From: Treponema primitia ZAS-1
GTDB taxonomy: Bacteria > Spirochaetota > Spirochaetia > Treponematales > Breznakiellaceae
NCBI RefSeq assembly: GCF_000297095.1
Contig: NZ_AEEA01000050.1
Coordinates: 139,548-203,547 of the forward strand
Direction: 5' to 3'
Length of the DNA stretch: 64,000 nucleotides
The notes beneath the pieces were generated by a model that was not told the origin of the DNA, made no database searches, and saw only the letters and a list, made by a program, of their open reading frames with translations. The position numbers and the translations under genes are program-made. Shown here in pieces: positions 23,907-32,531 of this stretch. Positions within the stretch are counted from its first letter, which is position 1, and each line of letters begins with the position of its first letter.

Positions 23907-25541
23907 ATGAATAAGTATATTTTTGTCACCGGAGGCGTGTGTTCAAGCCTTGGGAAGGGGGTTGCGGCCTCTTCCTTGGGAGCCTTGCTTGAAGGACGGG
24001 GGCTTAATGTCCGGATGATTAAGTGCGATCCCTATATCAACGTGGACGCCGGGACCATGAGCCCCTACCAGCACGGGGAAGTCTATGTAACCGACGATGG
24101 CGGGGAGACGGACCTGGATCTGGGAAATTACGCCCGTTTTACCTCCGGGCCTCTTTCCCGGGCCAATTCCATCACCACCGGCCAGGTCTACGAGTCGGTT
24201 ATCCGCAAAGAGCGGGAGGGTCGTTACCTGGGACGCTGTGTCCAGGTTATCCCCCACATTACCGACGAGATAAAGAGCCGGATTTTGGCGGTTTCCAAGA
24301 AAGATACCGATACTGATGTGGTAATCGTGGAGATAGGGGGTACCGTGGGGGATATCGAATCCATCCCCTTTCTGGAAGCAGCCCGGCAGCTTATTCATGA
24401 AATGGGCCGGGCCAACGCTCTTTCGGTGCATCTAACCCTGATCCCCGAGGTGGGGGAGGGGGAACTCAAGACCAAACCCACCCAGCACTCCGTAAAGGCT
24501 ATGCAGGAGCAGGGAATTCAGCCGGATGTGCTGATATGCCGGGCGCCGGTATTGCTGGATGAGGCTACGCGCAGGAAGATAGCCCTTTTTACCAACGTAG
24601 AAAGCGACGCGGTATTTACTTCCTACAATGTGGACACTACAATTTATGAGGTACCCCTGATCTTTTTCGATCAGAAGCTGGATCAGGTGGCGCTCAAGAA
24701 GCTGGGGGTGGAAAGCAGGCACGCCAACCTGAAACCCTGGTACTCTATGATGGAGCGTTTTGAAGCCCGGAGCGGAAAGGTCCGGATCGGTATTGTGGGC
24801 AAGTACATGGATCTCCACGATTCCTATAAGTCGGTGTTTGAAGCCCTGTTCCATGCGGGCCTTGAAAGCCGGATTGAGGTGGAGCTGGTTAAGATAGACT
24901 CCTCCCGGCTGGAAGAAACCGAGGATGCCGAGGCGCTTTTGGGTTCCTCCGCGGCAGGCGGGGGCGTAGACGGCATACTGGTACCCGGGGGCTTTGGCCA
25001 GCGGGGTATCAACGGCATGGTTAAGGCCGCCGCCTGGGCCCGGACCCATAAGCTTCCCTACTTTGGTATATGCCTGGGGATGCAGATCATGGTGATAGAG
25101 TGGGCGCGGGATGTCCTGGGCTGGGAAGATGCGGATTCCACGGAATTCAACCAGGATACCAAGCATCCGGTGGTGAGCCTTTTGGAGGATCAGGTGGACG
25201 TGAAGAACTACGGCGGCACCATGCGCCTGGGAAAATGGGCCTCCGTACCGGAACCGAATTCTAAGTTTTTTGAAGCCTACAAGGAGAAGATCGTCTCCGA
25301 ACGCCACCGGCACCGCTATGAGTTTGCCAACACCTTCCGTAAGGAGATGACCGATTCGGGACTCGCGCTTACGGGGTTTACCGAAGACAAGAGCCTGGTT
25401 GAAGCGGTGGAGTGGCCGGACCACCCCTGGGGCCTGGGCGTCCAGTTTCACCCGGAGTTTAAGTCCAAGCCCACCGCCGCCAGTCCCCTGTTCCGGGATT
25501 TTATTGCTGCGGTGAAAAAAGTAAAAGAGACTAAGGAATGA
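23907..25541 (+). CDS. pyrG: CTP synthase
   Basis: 544 residues, standard length. Amidates UTP to CTP using glutamine. Synthetase domain: FVTGGVCSSLGKGVAASSLG at the N terminus, IKCDPYINVDAGTMSPYQHG, and EIGGTVGDIESIPFLEA. Glutaminase domain: GILVPGGFGQRG, then GICLGMQIMVIEWARDV with the nucleophile Cys, and HPEFKSKPTAASPLF with the catalytic His/Glu. No ribosome site precedes ATG 23907, and the -10 is 8 nt away. The lptC-like gene starts 7 nt after its stop, so pyrG drives the lpt-like operon. Confidence 0.97.
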   Translation: MNKYIFVTGGVCSSLGKGVAASSLGALLEGRGLNVRMIKCDPYINVDAGTMSPYQHGEVYVTDDGGETDLDLGNYARFTSGPLSRANSITTGQVYESVIRKEREGRYLGRCVQVIPHITDEIKSRILAVSKKDTDTDVVIVEIGGTVGDIESIPFLEAARQLIHEMGRANALSVHLTLIPEVGEGELKTKPTQHSVKAMQEQGIQPDVLICRAPVLLDEATRRKIALFTNVESDAVFTSYNVDTTIYEVPLIFFDQKLDQVALKKLGVESRHANLKPWYSMMERFEARSGKVRIGIVGKYMDLHDSYKSVFEALFHAGLESRIEVELVKIDSSRLEETEDAEALLGSSAAGGGVDGILVPGGFGQRGINGMVKAAAWARTHKLPYFGICLGMQIMVIEWARDVLGWEDADSTEFNQDTKHPVVSLLEDQVDVKNYGGTMRLGKWASVPEPNSKFFEAYKEKIVSERHRHRYEFANTFRKEMTDSGLALTGFTEDKSLVEAVEWPDHPWGLGVQFHPEFKSKPTAASPLFRDFIAAVKKVKETKE

Positions 25542-25548
25542 CCAAGGA

Positions 25549-26292
25549 ATGAAGAATAGCCACAGAGGGAAGGACACAGAGGGAAGAAAAAGAAAAGGGG
25601 GGGAGCCGCAAACCCGTTTTTCGGTGTTCTCTTCTTATCTCTATACCCTCTGTGGTTATTCTTTCTGTATTCTTCTTCTTCTTGCCTCCTGTACCTTCGA
25701 TTATGGTGACGAAGTCTCCGAAAATGAGGATCTGCCGGATATAGTCATGGGGAATGTAGAATATGTCCGGGTTCGGGATGGGGACCCGGTGGTGCGTTTT
25801 CGGGCCCAATTAGCGGAACGATACGAAAACCGGCAGACCATGGAACTGCAAAATTTTTCTTTCGAACAGTTTTATTCCCACGGGGATGAGGTAAATGCCA
25901 CCGGTAGAGCGGGGAGTGCTTTGGTAGAACTTGAGTCGGGGAATATACAACTGGAGAATAGTATTATTATTTCTGTGAATTCCGAGGATATCACCATAGA
26001 AACAGAAAATCTTTCCTGGGAGGATGAAAAACGTATCCTCGCCGGCAGGAATGAGGATACGGTGGTGGATATCCAGCGCTCCGATGGTACGGTCTTTTCC
26101 GGCCGGGGTTTCACCGCCGATGTCCGGAGAAGAACCTGGGTATTTAACGGAGGGGTAGAGGGAATCTATATCGATACGGAAGATGACGAGGAAACCGAAG
26201 TCGAAGCCGAGGAAATATCAGAAGAACTTGAAGGGGAAGTTCCTGCGGAACTGATGGAAGAGGGCAGCGATACTGCCGGAGAGATCCTGTGA
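25549..26292 (+). CDS. LptC-like envelope lipoprotein
   Basis: 247 residues as drawn. Single LptC/OstA-like domain after a lipobox (LLLLASC); the body (DIVMGNVEYVRVRDGDPVV, QNFSFEQF, ILAGRNEDTVVDIQRSDGTV, FSGRGFTADVRRRTWVFNGG) matches the LptC periplasmic family, and the C-terminal ~40 residues are very acidic (EVEAEEISEELEGE). Followed by LptA-like and LptB genes, as in outer-membrane glycolipid export loci. Its first ~40 codons lie in a hairpin repeat (25551-25665) that supplies the signal peptide. ATG 25549 is used; GTG 25624 would give a more ordinary 20-residue signal and is a serious alternative. Confidence 0.8.
   Translation: MKNSHRGKDTEGRKRKGGEPQTRFSVFSSYLYTLCGYSFCILLLLASCTFDYGDEVSENEDLPDIVMGNVEYVRVRDGDPVVRFRAQLAERYENRQTMELQNFSFEQFYSHGDEVNATGRAGSALVELESGNIQLENSIIISVNSEDITIETENLSWEDEKRILAGRNEDTVVDIQRSDGTVFSGRGFTADVRRRTWVFNGGVEGIYIDTEDDEETEVEAEEISEELEGEVPAELMEEGSDTAGEIL
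25551..25665. repeat. Hairpin (MITE/REP-like) repeat at the lptC start
   Basis: Arms 25551-25570 and 25644-25665 are inverted copies (GAAGAATAGCCACAGAGGGA against the complement of TACCCTCTGTGGTTATTC, two differences plus one indel). The left arm also repeats CACAGAGGGAAG at 25561 and 25574. CACAGAGG-type hairpins are known as dispersed repeats in many bacteria. Here the whole element is inside the open reading frame. Confidence 0.65.
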
Positions 26293-27005
26293 GTATAAAA
26301 TTTGCTGCCCCGGTCCTGGTTACCGCGGCGCTCATCCTTTCCGCCGGTTCCCCCGCTGGGGCCGATACCTTTTCCTTTAAGGCCGACCGTATGTCCGGGG
26401 GCCGGGCTGCGGGAAAAGAGATTACCATGCTTACGGGAAACGCCGAAGTACGATCCGACAATCTGGTCCTCAAGGCTAACCGAATAGAGCTTCAGGGGGA
26501 TGATAATCAGTTTGTTGACTGTTCCGGTGATGTTTGGGGCATGGAGGAGGAAAAGAACATCCTCTTTCAGACCGACCGCCTGCGCTACGATCGGAAACTT
26601 AAGATAGCCCGGTTGGAGGGCAATTCCACCCTGGAGGACAAGGAGAACGAGATCGTCGCCAAGGGCCGCTTTATTGAGTATGACGACCAAAACGAGATCA
26701 CGGTATTCCAAATCTCTGTACGGCTCTTTAAGGATGAACTGGTATGCCGGTCCGAATATGCGGTGTATCGCCGGCAGGCAAAATTGTTGGATCTTTCAGG
26801 ATTCCCTGTGGTTTTTAAGAAAAGCGATGAATTCAGGGCCGATAGGATCCGGGTAGACCTTGATACCGACGATGTGACCATGGAAGGATCTGTTTCCGGT
26901 TCGATTAAGGAAAAAGAGAAAGAGGAAGAGGAAGAGGAAGCGAAAACCGAAGAATCAGCGCCGGAGTTGGAGTCGGAGCCGGTACCGATACTGGTTGAGG
27001 AATAA
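26289..27005 (+). CDS. LptA/OstA-like periplasmic protein
   Basis: 238 residues. Signal peptide (MSIKFAAPVLVTAALILSA, cleavage near AGA-DTF), then an OstA/LptA beta-jellyroll region with repeated strands: TFSFKADRMSGGRAAGKE, LTGNAEVRSDNLVLKANRIE, VDCSGDVWGMEEEKNILFQT, LEGNSTLEDKENEIVAKGRF. The tail is highly acidic (EKEKEEEEEEAKTEE). GTG 26289 overlaps the lptC-like stop (GTGA), and the stop overlaps the lptB start. Presumed to carry lipid or glycolipid across the periplasm with LptB/LptC partners; no classical LPS genes are in view, so the cargo is unknown. Confidence 0.82.
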   Translation: MSIKFAAPVLVTAALILSAGSPAGADTFSFKADRMSGGRAAGKEITMLTGNAEVRSDNLVLKANRIELQGDDNQFVDCSGDVWGMEEEKNILFQTDRLRYDRKLKIARLEGNSTLEDKENEIVAKGRFIEYDDQNEITVFQISVRLFKDELVCRSEYAVYRRQAKLLDLSGFPVVFKKSDEFRADRIRVDLDTDDVTMEGSVSGSIKEKEKEEEEEEAKTEESAPELESEPVPILVEE

Positions 27006-27751
27006 TGCTCATGGATACCCAAACGACGTATATCTTAAGCATTACGGATCTTCATAAAAAGTTCGGCGCCAAGGAAGTGGTTCGGGGGGTCAACTTTTCC
27101 ATGCATAATGGAGAAGTGGCGGGGCTGCTGGGGCCGAACGGCGCGGGAAAGACCACCATATTTTACATGATCGTAGGCTTCTATAAGCCTACCCAGGGAA
27201 CGGTATGTTTAAATGGGGATGATATCACTGAAAAACCCATGTACCGCCGGGCCCGCTTGGGAGTTGCCTACCTTCCCCAGGAAGCCTCCATCTTTCGCAA
27301 GCTCACGGTGGAGCAGAATATCCGGGCCATCCTGGAAAGCCGTAAGGATATTGATAAGGAACAAAAGAAAGCCCGCCTGGAAGCACTGCTGGACGAGTTT
27401 GGCATTGCCCGTATCCGTACCCAGTTCGGTTATACCCTTTCCGGCGGCGAACGGCGGCGTACTGAAATCGCCCGGGCCTTGGCAACGGAGCCTAAGTTTC
27501 TGCTTCTGGACGAGCCTTTCGCGGGTATCGACCCCATAGCGGTCTACGAAATCAAGCAGATAATCCGCCGCCTGGCGGAAAAGGGCATAGGGATACTCAT
27601 TACGGACCACAATGTTCGGGATACCCTGGAAATAACCACCGAGGCTTTTATCATAGCCGACGGTACCATAGTTGCCCAGGGAGACCGGGAGGTGATTCTG
27701 GCCAACGAGATGGTACGGGAAGTCTACCTGGGCAGTGAATTCAGAATGTAA
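27005..27751 (+). CDS. lptB: LptB, ABC ATPase of the envelope lipid exporter
   Basis: 248 residues. Cytoplasmic ATPase powering the Lpt bridge. Walker A GLLGPNGAGKTTIFYMIVGF, Q-loop YLPQEASIFRKLTVEQNI, signature TLSGGERRRTEIARAL, Walker B FLLLDEPFAGIDPIAVYEI, H-loop ITDHNVRDTLEI: the GERRR and FAGIDPIAV forms are LptB-typical. Starts within the preceding stop (TAATG). The permeases LptF/LptG are not adjacent. Confidence 0.94.
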   Translation: MLMDTQTTYILSITDLHKKFGAKEVVRGVNFSMHNGEVAGLLGPNGAGKTTIFYMIVGFYKPTQGTVCLNGDDITEKPMYRRARLGVAYLPQEASIFRKLTVEQNIRAILESRKDIDKEQKKARLEALLDEFGIARIRTQFGYTLSGGERRRTEIARALATEPKFLLLDEPFAGIDPIAVYEIKQIIRRLAEKGIGILITDHNVRDTLEITTEAFIIADGTIVAQGDREVILANEMVREVYLGSEFRM

Positions 27752-27763
27752 GGCCCATCAATC

Positions 27764-27769
27764 TTGACA
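27764..27769 (+). promoter_or_regulatory. Possible -35 for the sugar isomerase gene
   Basis: TTGACA 61 nt before ATG 27831; the -10 is uncertain (CACACT at 17 bp or the following TAACTA). An AGAGAGG ribosome site precedes the ATG. Confidence 0.3.
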
Positions 27770-27830
27770 GACAGTAAAACTAAGGACACACTTAACTATT
27801 CCAATTCTGCATGTATCAAGAGAGGTTATC

Positions 27831-29324
27831 ATGGATCAGAATTACCCTGAAGTAAAACTTGGATTAATCGCGGTATCCAGGGACTGTTTTGTACGTTCCC
27901 TTTCTGAAAATCGCCGGAAAGCCCTTGCCGAAGCCTGTGCAAAACAGGGCGTTTCAGTTTACGAAGCAAAAACTACCGTTGAAAATGAAAAAGATGCACT
28001 CAAAGCGGTGGATGAAGTAAAAAGTGCCGGTTGTAATGCCCTTATCGTATTTTTAGGGAATTTTGGCCCTGAAACTCCGGAAACCCTTATCGCACGGTTC
28101 TTCTCCGGGCCGGTGATGTACGCCGCCGCCACCGAGGAAACCGGCAAGGACCTTGCCAATGGCCGGGGTGACGCCTACTGCGGGATGCTTAACTGTTCCT
28201 ACAACCTGGGGCTGCGGAAGCTCAAGGCGGTGATCCCCGAATATCCCGTGGGTACGGCGGATGATATCGCCCGTATGGCGGTGGATTTTGTCCCCGTTGC
28301 CCGGGCCATCTTGGGCCTTGCGTCCCTGAAGATTATCAGTTTTGGTCCCCGGCCCCAGGATTTCTTTGCCTGCAATGCCCCCATTAAGGGGCTCTACGAT
28401 ATTGGGGTAGAAATAGAAGAGAATTCTGAGCTGGACCTTCTGGTAGCCTACCGGGCTCATAAAGACGATACGCGCATTCCCGCCGTGGTCAAGTCCATGG
28501 CGGATGAGCTTGGCGCGGGGAACCGGTATCCGGATATGCTCCCCCGGCTTGCCCAGTTTGAGCTCACCCTGCTGGACTGGGCGGAGGAGCACCGGGGCTC
28601 CCGGAGCTATGTGTCCTTCGCCAATAAATGCTGGCCCGCATTTCCCACGGAATTTGGTTTTGAACCCTGTTATGTCAATTCCCGGCTGACCGCCCGGGGC
28701 ATCCCCGTGAGCTGCGAGGTGGATATCTACGGTTCCCTAAGCGAATACATAGGCGCCTGCCTCAGCCATGATGCGGTTACCCTGCTGGATATCAACAATA
28801 CCGTCCCCCAGGATCTGTATGACGGGGCGATTAAGGGGAAGCATTCCTACGGGCTCAACGATGTGTTCATGGGCTTCCACTGCGGCAATACTCCCCGCTG
28901 TAAGCTCCGTAACGAAGATAACACCGCCCTTAAGTTCCAGCTTATCCAGAACCGGCTCCTGGAAAAAGGCGGGAAACCTGATATCACCAGAGGAACCCTG
29001 GAGGGGGACATCGCGGCGGGGGATATCACCTTCTACCGGCTGCACGCCAACGCCGATGGTGCCCTTCAGGCCTATATAGCCCAGGGGGAGGTCCTTCCGG
29101 CGGCTACCGGTTCCTTTGGCGGTATCGGCATATTCGCTATCCCCGATATGGGGCGGTTTTATCGCCATGTACTCATCGAAAAACGCTTCCCCCACCATGG
29201 GGCGGTGGCCTTTGGTAAATACGGCAAGGCTCTTTTCACGGTTTTTGACTACCTGGGGGTACCGGAGATACACTATAACCGGCCAAAAGGACTGTTATAT
29301 CCCCGGGAAAATCCATTCACCTAA
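27831..29324 (+). CDS. L-fucose/L-arabinose isomerase-family protein
   Basis: 497 residues. Cytosolic ketol isomerase-like protein of the FucI/AraA fold: an N-terminal domain (VKLGLIAVSRDCFVRSLSE, NALIVFLGNFGPETPETLIA), and a C-terminal metal domain with CEVDIYGSLSEYIGACLS, LLDINNTVPQ, GFHCGNTPRCKL, and a final FPHHGAVAFGKYGKALF. The conserved acidic and His residues fit the Mn site. Stands alone with its own ribosome site; no kinase or aldolase partner is nearby, so the sugar is unknown. Some homologues are annotated only as fucose isomerase-like. Confidence 0.82.
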   Translation: MDQNYPEVKLGLIAVSRDCFVRSLSENRRKALAEACAKQGVSVYEAKTTVENEKDALKAVDEVKSAGCNALIVFLGNFGPETPETLIARFFSGPVMYAAATEETGKDLANGRGDAYCGMLNCSYNLGLRKLKAVIPEYPVGTADDIARMAVDFVPVARAILGLASLKIISFGPRPQDFFACNAPIKGLYDIGVEIEENSELDLLVAYRAHKDDTRIPAVVKSMADELGAGNRYPDMLPRLAQFELTLLDWAEEHRGSRSYVSFANKCWPAFPTEFGFEPCYVNSRLTARGIPVSCEVDIYGSLSEYIGACLSHDAVTLLDINNTVPQDLYDGAIKGKHSYGLNDVFMGFHCGNTPRCKLRNEDNTALKFQLIQNRLLEKGGKPDITRGTLEGDIAAGDITFYRLHANADGALQAYIAQGEVLPAATGSFGGIGIFAIPDMGRFYRHVLIEKRFPHHGAVAFGKYGKALFTVFDYLGVPEIHYNRPKGLLYPRENPFT

Positions 29325-29352
29325 AACCGGTAACGGGTTTTCTCGCTCCCCC

Positions 29353-29382
29353 TTGACAAATTTGGTCTCCCGAATGTATTAT
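29353..29382 (+). promoter_or_regulatory. Promoter of rny
   Basis: TTGACA (29353-29358), 18 bp, TATTAT (29377-29382), 37 nt before ATG 29420, which has an AAGGGG site. Confidence 0.65.
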
Positions 29383-29419
29383 AGACTGTACTTTAATACT
29401 CATCGGTAAGGGGTCAACA

Positions 29420-30949
29420 ATGCCTTGGATAATGTGGGTTATCCTCCCTCTTGCCGGGTTAACCTTAGGCTGGACTATAAGATGGCTGTATGCCAGATTT
29501 CAACTTACGGCATCGGAGCAACGCGCCGAACGTATAAAACAGGATGCGATAAAGGAAGCTGACGCTAAAAAGAAGGAAATTCTTCTTGAAGCAAAAGAAC
29601 AAGTTATCCGCGATCGGAACCAGCAGGAAAGGGAGACTCGGGAACGCAGGGGTGAACTGCAGAGATATGAAAAACGTGTCTTGCAGAAAGAAGAAGCTGT
29701 AGATAAGAAGACGGCTCAGATAGAGAAGACTGAACAGACTCTGGCCGACATGGAACAATCCCTGCAAGCCCGGAGCGGAGCTCTGGAGAAAGAAGAAGAG
29801 CGGTACCGGGCGGAACTGGAACGAATTTCCGGACTTACCGTGGACGAAGCGAAGGCTCTCATCATTCGGGATATGGAGAATGAGGCCAGACATGATGCCC
29901 AGGGGCTTATCAATAAGATTGAGCAGGAGGCCAACCTCTCCGCGGAAAAGAAAGCCCGGGATGTGTTGATTGCCGCTATTCAACGGCTGGCTACGGATGT
30001 TACCGGTGAGGTGACCGTGGCTACCGTAACTCTTCCCAACGACGAGATGAAGGGGCGGATCATAGGCCGGGAAGGGCGGAACATCCGTACCCTGGAAACT
30101 CTGACCGGGGTGGATATCATCATTGATGATACTCCGGAAGCGGTGGTTATCTCCTGTTTTGACCCGGTACGCCGGGAAATTGCTAAAATTGCCCTGGAAC
30201 GGCTCATCACCGACGGACGGATCCACCCTGCCCGTATCGAAGAAATTGTTACCAAGGTTACCAAGGATATATCCCAGAAGATCTTTGAAGAGGGTGAGAA
30301 GGTACTCTTCGACCTGGGGATCCACAATATCAACCAGGAAGCTATCCGCGCCCTGGGACGGCTCTATTTCCGTACCAGCTATGGCCAGAATGTGTTATCC
30401 CACTCCAAGGAAGTGGCGGTTATTGCGGGCATCTTAGCCGCTGAGATCGGCGCCAACCGGGAACTAGCCAAGCGGGGGGCGCTGCTCCACGATATCGGTA
30501 AGGGGATCGAGAGTGATTCGGACCTGAACCACGCGGAGATCGGCATGGACATGGCCCGGAAGATGGGGGAGGACCCGCGGATTATCAACGCCGTTGGGAG
30601 CCACCACAACGATATAGAGCCGTCCTGCATCGAATCGGTGCTGGTCCAGATTGCCGACGCAATTTCTGCAGCCCGGCCCGGCGCCCGCCGGGAAACTTTG
30701 GACAATTATGTTAAGCGGCTGGAAAATCTGGAAAATATTGCCACGGGCTTTACCGGGGTGGAAAAGGCCTTTGCCATACAGGCAGGGCGGGAACTGCGGA
30801 TCATCGTAAACAACGAGGCGGTGAACGATGAGCAGTCCAGGGATCTGGCTAAACAGATTGCCAAGAAGATTGAAAACGATCTGCGTTATCCCGGAAGAAT
30901 CAGGGTAACGATTATCCGGGAAACTAGGATCACTGAATACGCACGGTAA
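29420..30949 (+). CDS. rny: Ribonuclease Y
   Basis: 509 residues. Membrane-anchored endoribonuclease that starts mRNA decay. One N-terminal TM helix (WIMWVILPLAGLTLGWTI), a long charged coiled coil (about 35-190, EQRAERIKQDAIKEADAKKK and onward), a KH domain (ATVTLPNDEMKGRIIGREGRNIRTLE), and an HD domain with LLHDIGKGIESD and SHHNDIEPS. The C-terminal region RIRVTIIRETRITEYA is family-typical. Length agrees with the family. The YmdB-like phosphodiesterase often found with rny is two genes downstream. Confidence 0.97.
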   Translation: MPWIMWVILPLAGLTLGWTIRWLYARFQLTASEQRAERIKQDAIKEADAKKKEILLEAKEQVIRDRNQQERETRERRGELQRYEKRVLQKEEAVDKKTAQIEKTEQTLADMEQSLQARSGALEKEEERYRAELERISGLTVDEAKALIIRDMENEARHDAQGLINKIEQEANLSAEKKARDVLIAAIQRLATDVTGEVTVATVTLPNDEMKGRIIGREGRNIRTLETLTGVDIIIDDTPEAVVISCFDPVRREIAKIALERLITDGRIHPARIEEIVTKVTKDISQKIFEEGEKVLFDLGIHNINQEAIRALGRLYFRTSYGQNVLSHSKEVAVIAGILAAEIGANRELAKRGALLHDIGKGIESDSDLNHAEIGMDMARKMGEDPRIINAVGSHHNDIEPSCIESVLVQIADAISAARPGARRETLDNYVKRLENLENIATGFTGVEKAFAIQAGRELRIIVNNEAVNDEQSRDLAKQIAKKIENDLRYPGRIRVTIIRETRITEYAR

Positions 30950-30957
30950 CGGAGCAT

Positions 30958-32490
30958 ATGGCCTTTTCGTTTTTTACCTGGATTACTTCGCTGTTTACCG
31001 GTGGGAATGATCCCGTACGAGCCAAAAAACGGCTGTTGAAACGGATGGCCAAGAGTTTGGCCGCTAATAAGTACGGGAAGTTCTACCGGCTAAAGACTGA
31101 AGAGGCGTCCCCCGAACTAGCTCAGTTCTTTTTCGATGTTTATAAGGTCATCGCTCCGGCTCAGGGTTTTCTTCAGAATGCAGCCCAGTCAACCCAGTTG
31201 AAAATGGCGGTGATCTACAATTTTCTGGATAAGCGGCAGCGGGATATACTGGAGCAGCTTTCTCTGGAAATCATTGAGCTCAGGGCTGATACAACGCCCC
31301 CCAAGGAACTTTACCGCCAGATGCAGGGTGAATTCGACAGCCTGGCGGCGGGCTTTGATACGGAGCTCGTCAGTTCCATTGACGCTTGTTACAGCCTGAT
31401 CATGATCCTGGCCAAATTTGTTAATTACGATTTTTATTTTTTGCTGAAAAAATTCGACAGCCAGTTAGGTGAACGCAGCTTTAGTAAGAAACCGCTGTTC
31501 AGCCCTGTCCGGGGCATAGGGGTTTCCGATGAGATTAAAGATTTTCTTGAACTCACCGGTGGCCTTGATCCGGACCGGAATTGGAATGAAGTCCTGGGGA
31601 TACTGGGTGAGTGCAAAGGGGCGGAGGTACTTAATCTAAAACTCTGGAACAGCCTGCTGCTCCGGATACGGGATGTTAAACGATCGGGTATCCTGGAAAT
31701 GATGATCCGGTTTATCGATACGGACCCGCACTGGGGATGGGAGCCCAATGTTCCCAAGGTGGATATCACCGCTGCCTACCTGGAAACGATCCGGATCGAA
31801 ATATTTGAATATCTTACCCGGATCACCACCGCTAAACGGGATGAGCAGATTCTTGAGTGCGCCAAGGCGGTTTTTGGCGACCATGAGGTGAACCGGCTCA
31901 AGAACTATACCGAGCGGGGCGGTGATATGTACAAGAAAAAAAATTTTGCCGGTTTTACCTATGCCCGGGGGCTCAATTATTTAATAGTTTTTCTCCTGGA
32001 TGAAAAGCCGCAGTTTCAGTATTTCTACGATCTGATCCTGATCCGCGGTCAGTGGGTTTCCCCCGTTTTGTCCATGCCCCTGTCGGAATCGGTACGGCTG
32101 CTTTTAAGCTTTCCCGACAGGATTAACCATCTGGACGAATCCCTTTCCGACTTTGGCATGTACGGCAACAAGCTTAAAAATTCGCTCATGAGGGTTGAAA
32201 AGGAAAAAAGCCAGACACGGGTTATCAGTACAAACTTGGAAACCCTGAATGGCGACGCGAAGCAGATCATCAGCGATGCTATCTTCAACCTTTCTGTTTT
32301 GGCAGACGGCTTCGCGGGAATTCTTGATGATTACCGGAAAAATCCCTCGGCAATTATTCTGAACTGGGAGGAATTGGATTCTTTTTCCGTTGAACCCCTG
32401 GAAGGCCGGATTTCCGAAATGTATAGCAAGCTGCTCAATATGCTGCAATTGCTGCGGCTCTTTGTTCAGACTTCCACCGATTCCGATTAG
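30958..32490 (+). CDS. Spirochaete conserved protein of unknown function (DUF5312-like)
   Basis: 510 residues, no signal peptide, no strong TM helix, mainly helical and charged. N terminus MAFSFFTWITSLFTGGNDPV is amphipathic/hydrophobic and may touch the membrane; the rest has many aromatic and basic residues (KKRLLKRMAKSLAANKYGKF) and no catalytic motif I recognise. It lies 8 nt after rny, with GGAG before the ATG, so it is co-expressed with RNase Y. It looks like the large spirochaete-restricted family I know as DUF5312, but that name is from memory. Function unknown; a role linked to RNA decay or the membrane is only suggested by position. Confidence 0.7.
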   Translation: MAFSFFTWITSLFTGGNDPVRAKKRLLKRMAKSLAANKYGKFYRLKTEEASPELAQFFFDVYKVIAPAQGFLQNAAQSTQLKMAVIYNFLDKRQRDILEQLSLEIIELRADTTPPKELYRQMQGEFDSLAAGFDTELVSSIDACYSLIMILAKFVNYDFYFLLKKFDSQLGERSFSKKPLFSPVRGIGVSDEIKDFLELTGGLDPDRNWNEVLGILGECKGAEVLNLKLWNSLLLRIRDVKRSGILEMMIRFIDTDPHWGWEPNVPKVDITAAYLETIRIEIFEYLTRITTAKRDEQILECAKAVFGDHEVNRLKNYTERGGDMYKKKNFAGFTYARGLNYLIVFLLDEKPQFQYFYDLILIRGQWVSPVLSMPLSESVRLLLSFPDRINHLDESLSDFGMYGNKLKNSLMRVEKEKSQTRVISTNLETLNGDAKQIISDAIFNLSVLADGFAGILDDYRKNPSAIILNWEELDSFSVEPLEGRISEMYSKLLNMLQLLRLFVQTSTDSD

Positions 32491-32519
32491 GCGCTCTGGA
32501 TTAAGCGGCGTTTAGAGTC

Positions 32520-32525
32520 TATACT
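32520..32525 (+). promoter_or_regulatory. -10 box of a leaderless ymdB-like message
   Basis: TATACT, 6 nt before ATG 32532, with no Shine-Dalgarno; the -35 is weak. Confidence 0.5.
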
Positions 32526-32531
32526 ACCCCC

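Noticed and set aside
24432..25577. Long open frame (381 codons) antisense to pyrG
   Set aside because: Composition (many Pro, His, Leu and Gly) is that of a mirror frame of a GC-rich coding gene; pyrG on the other strand has all family motifs.
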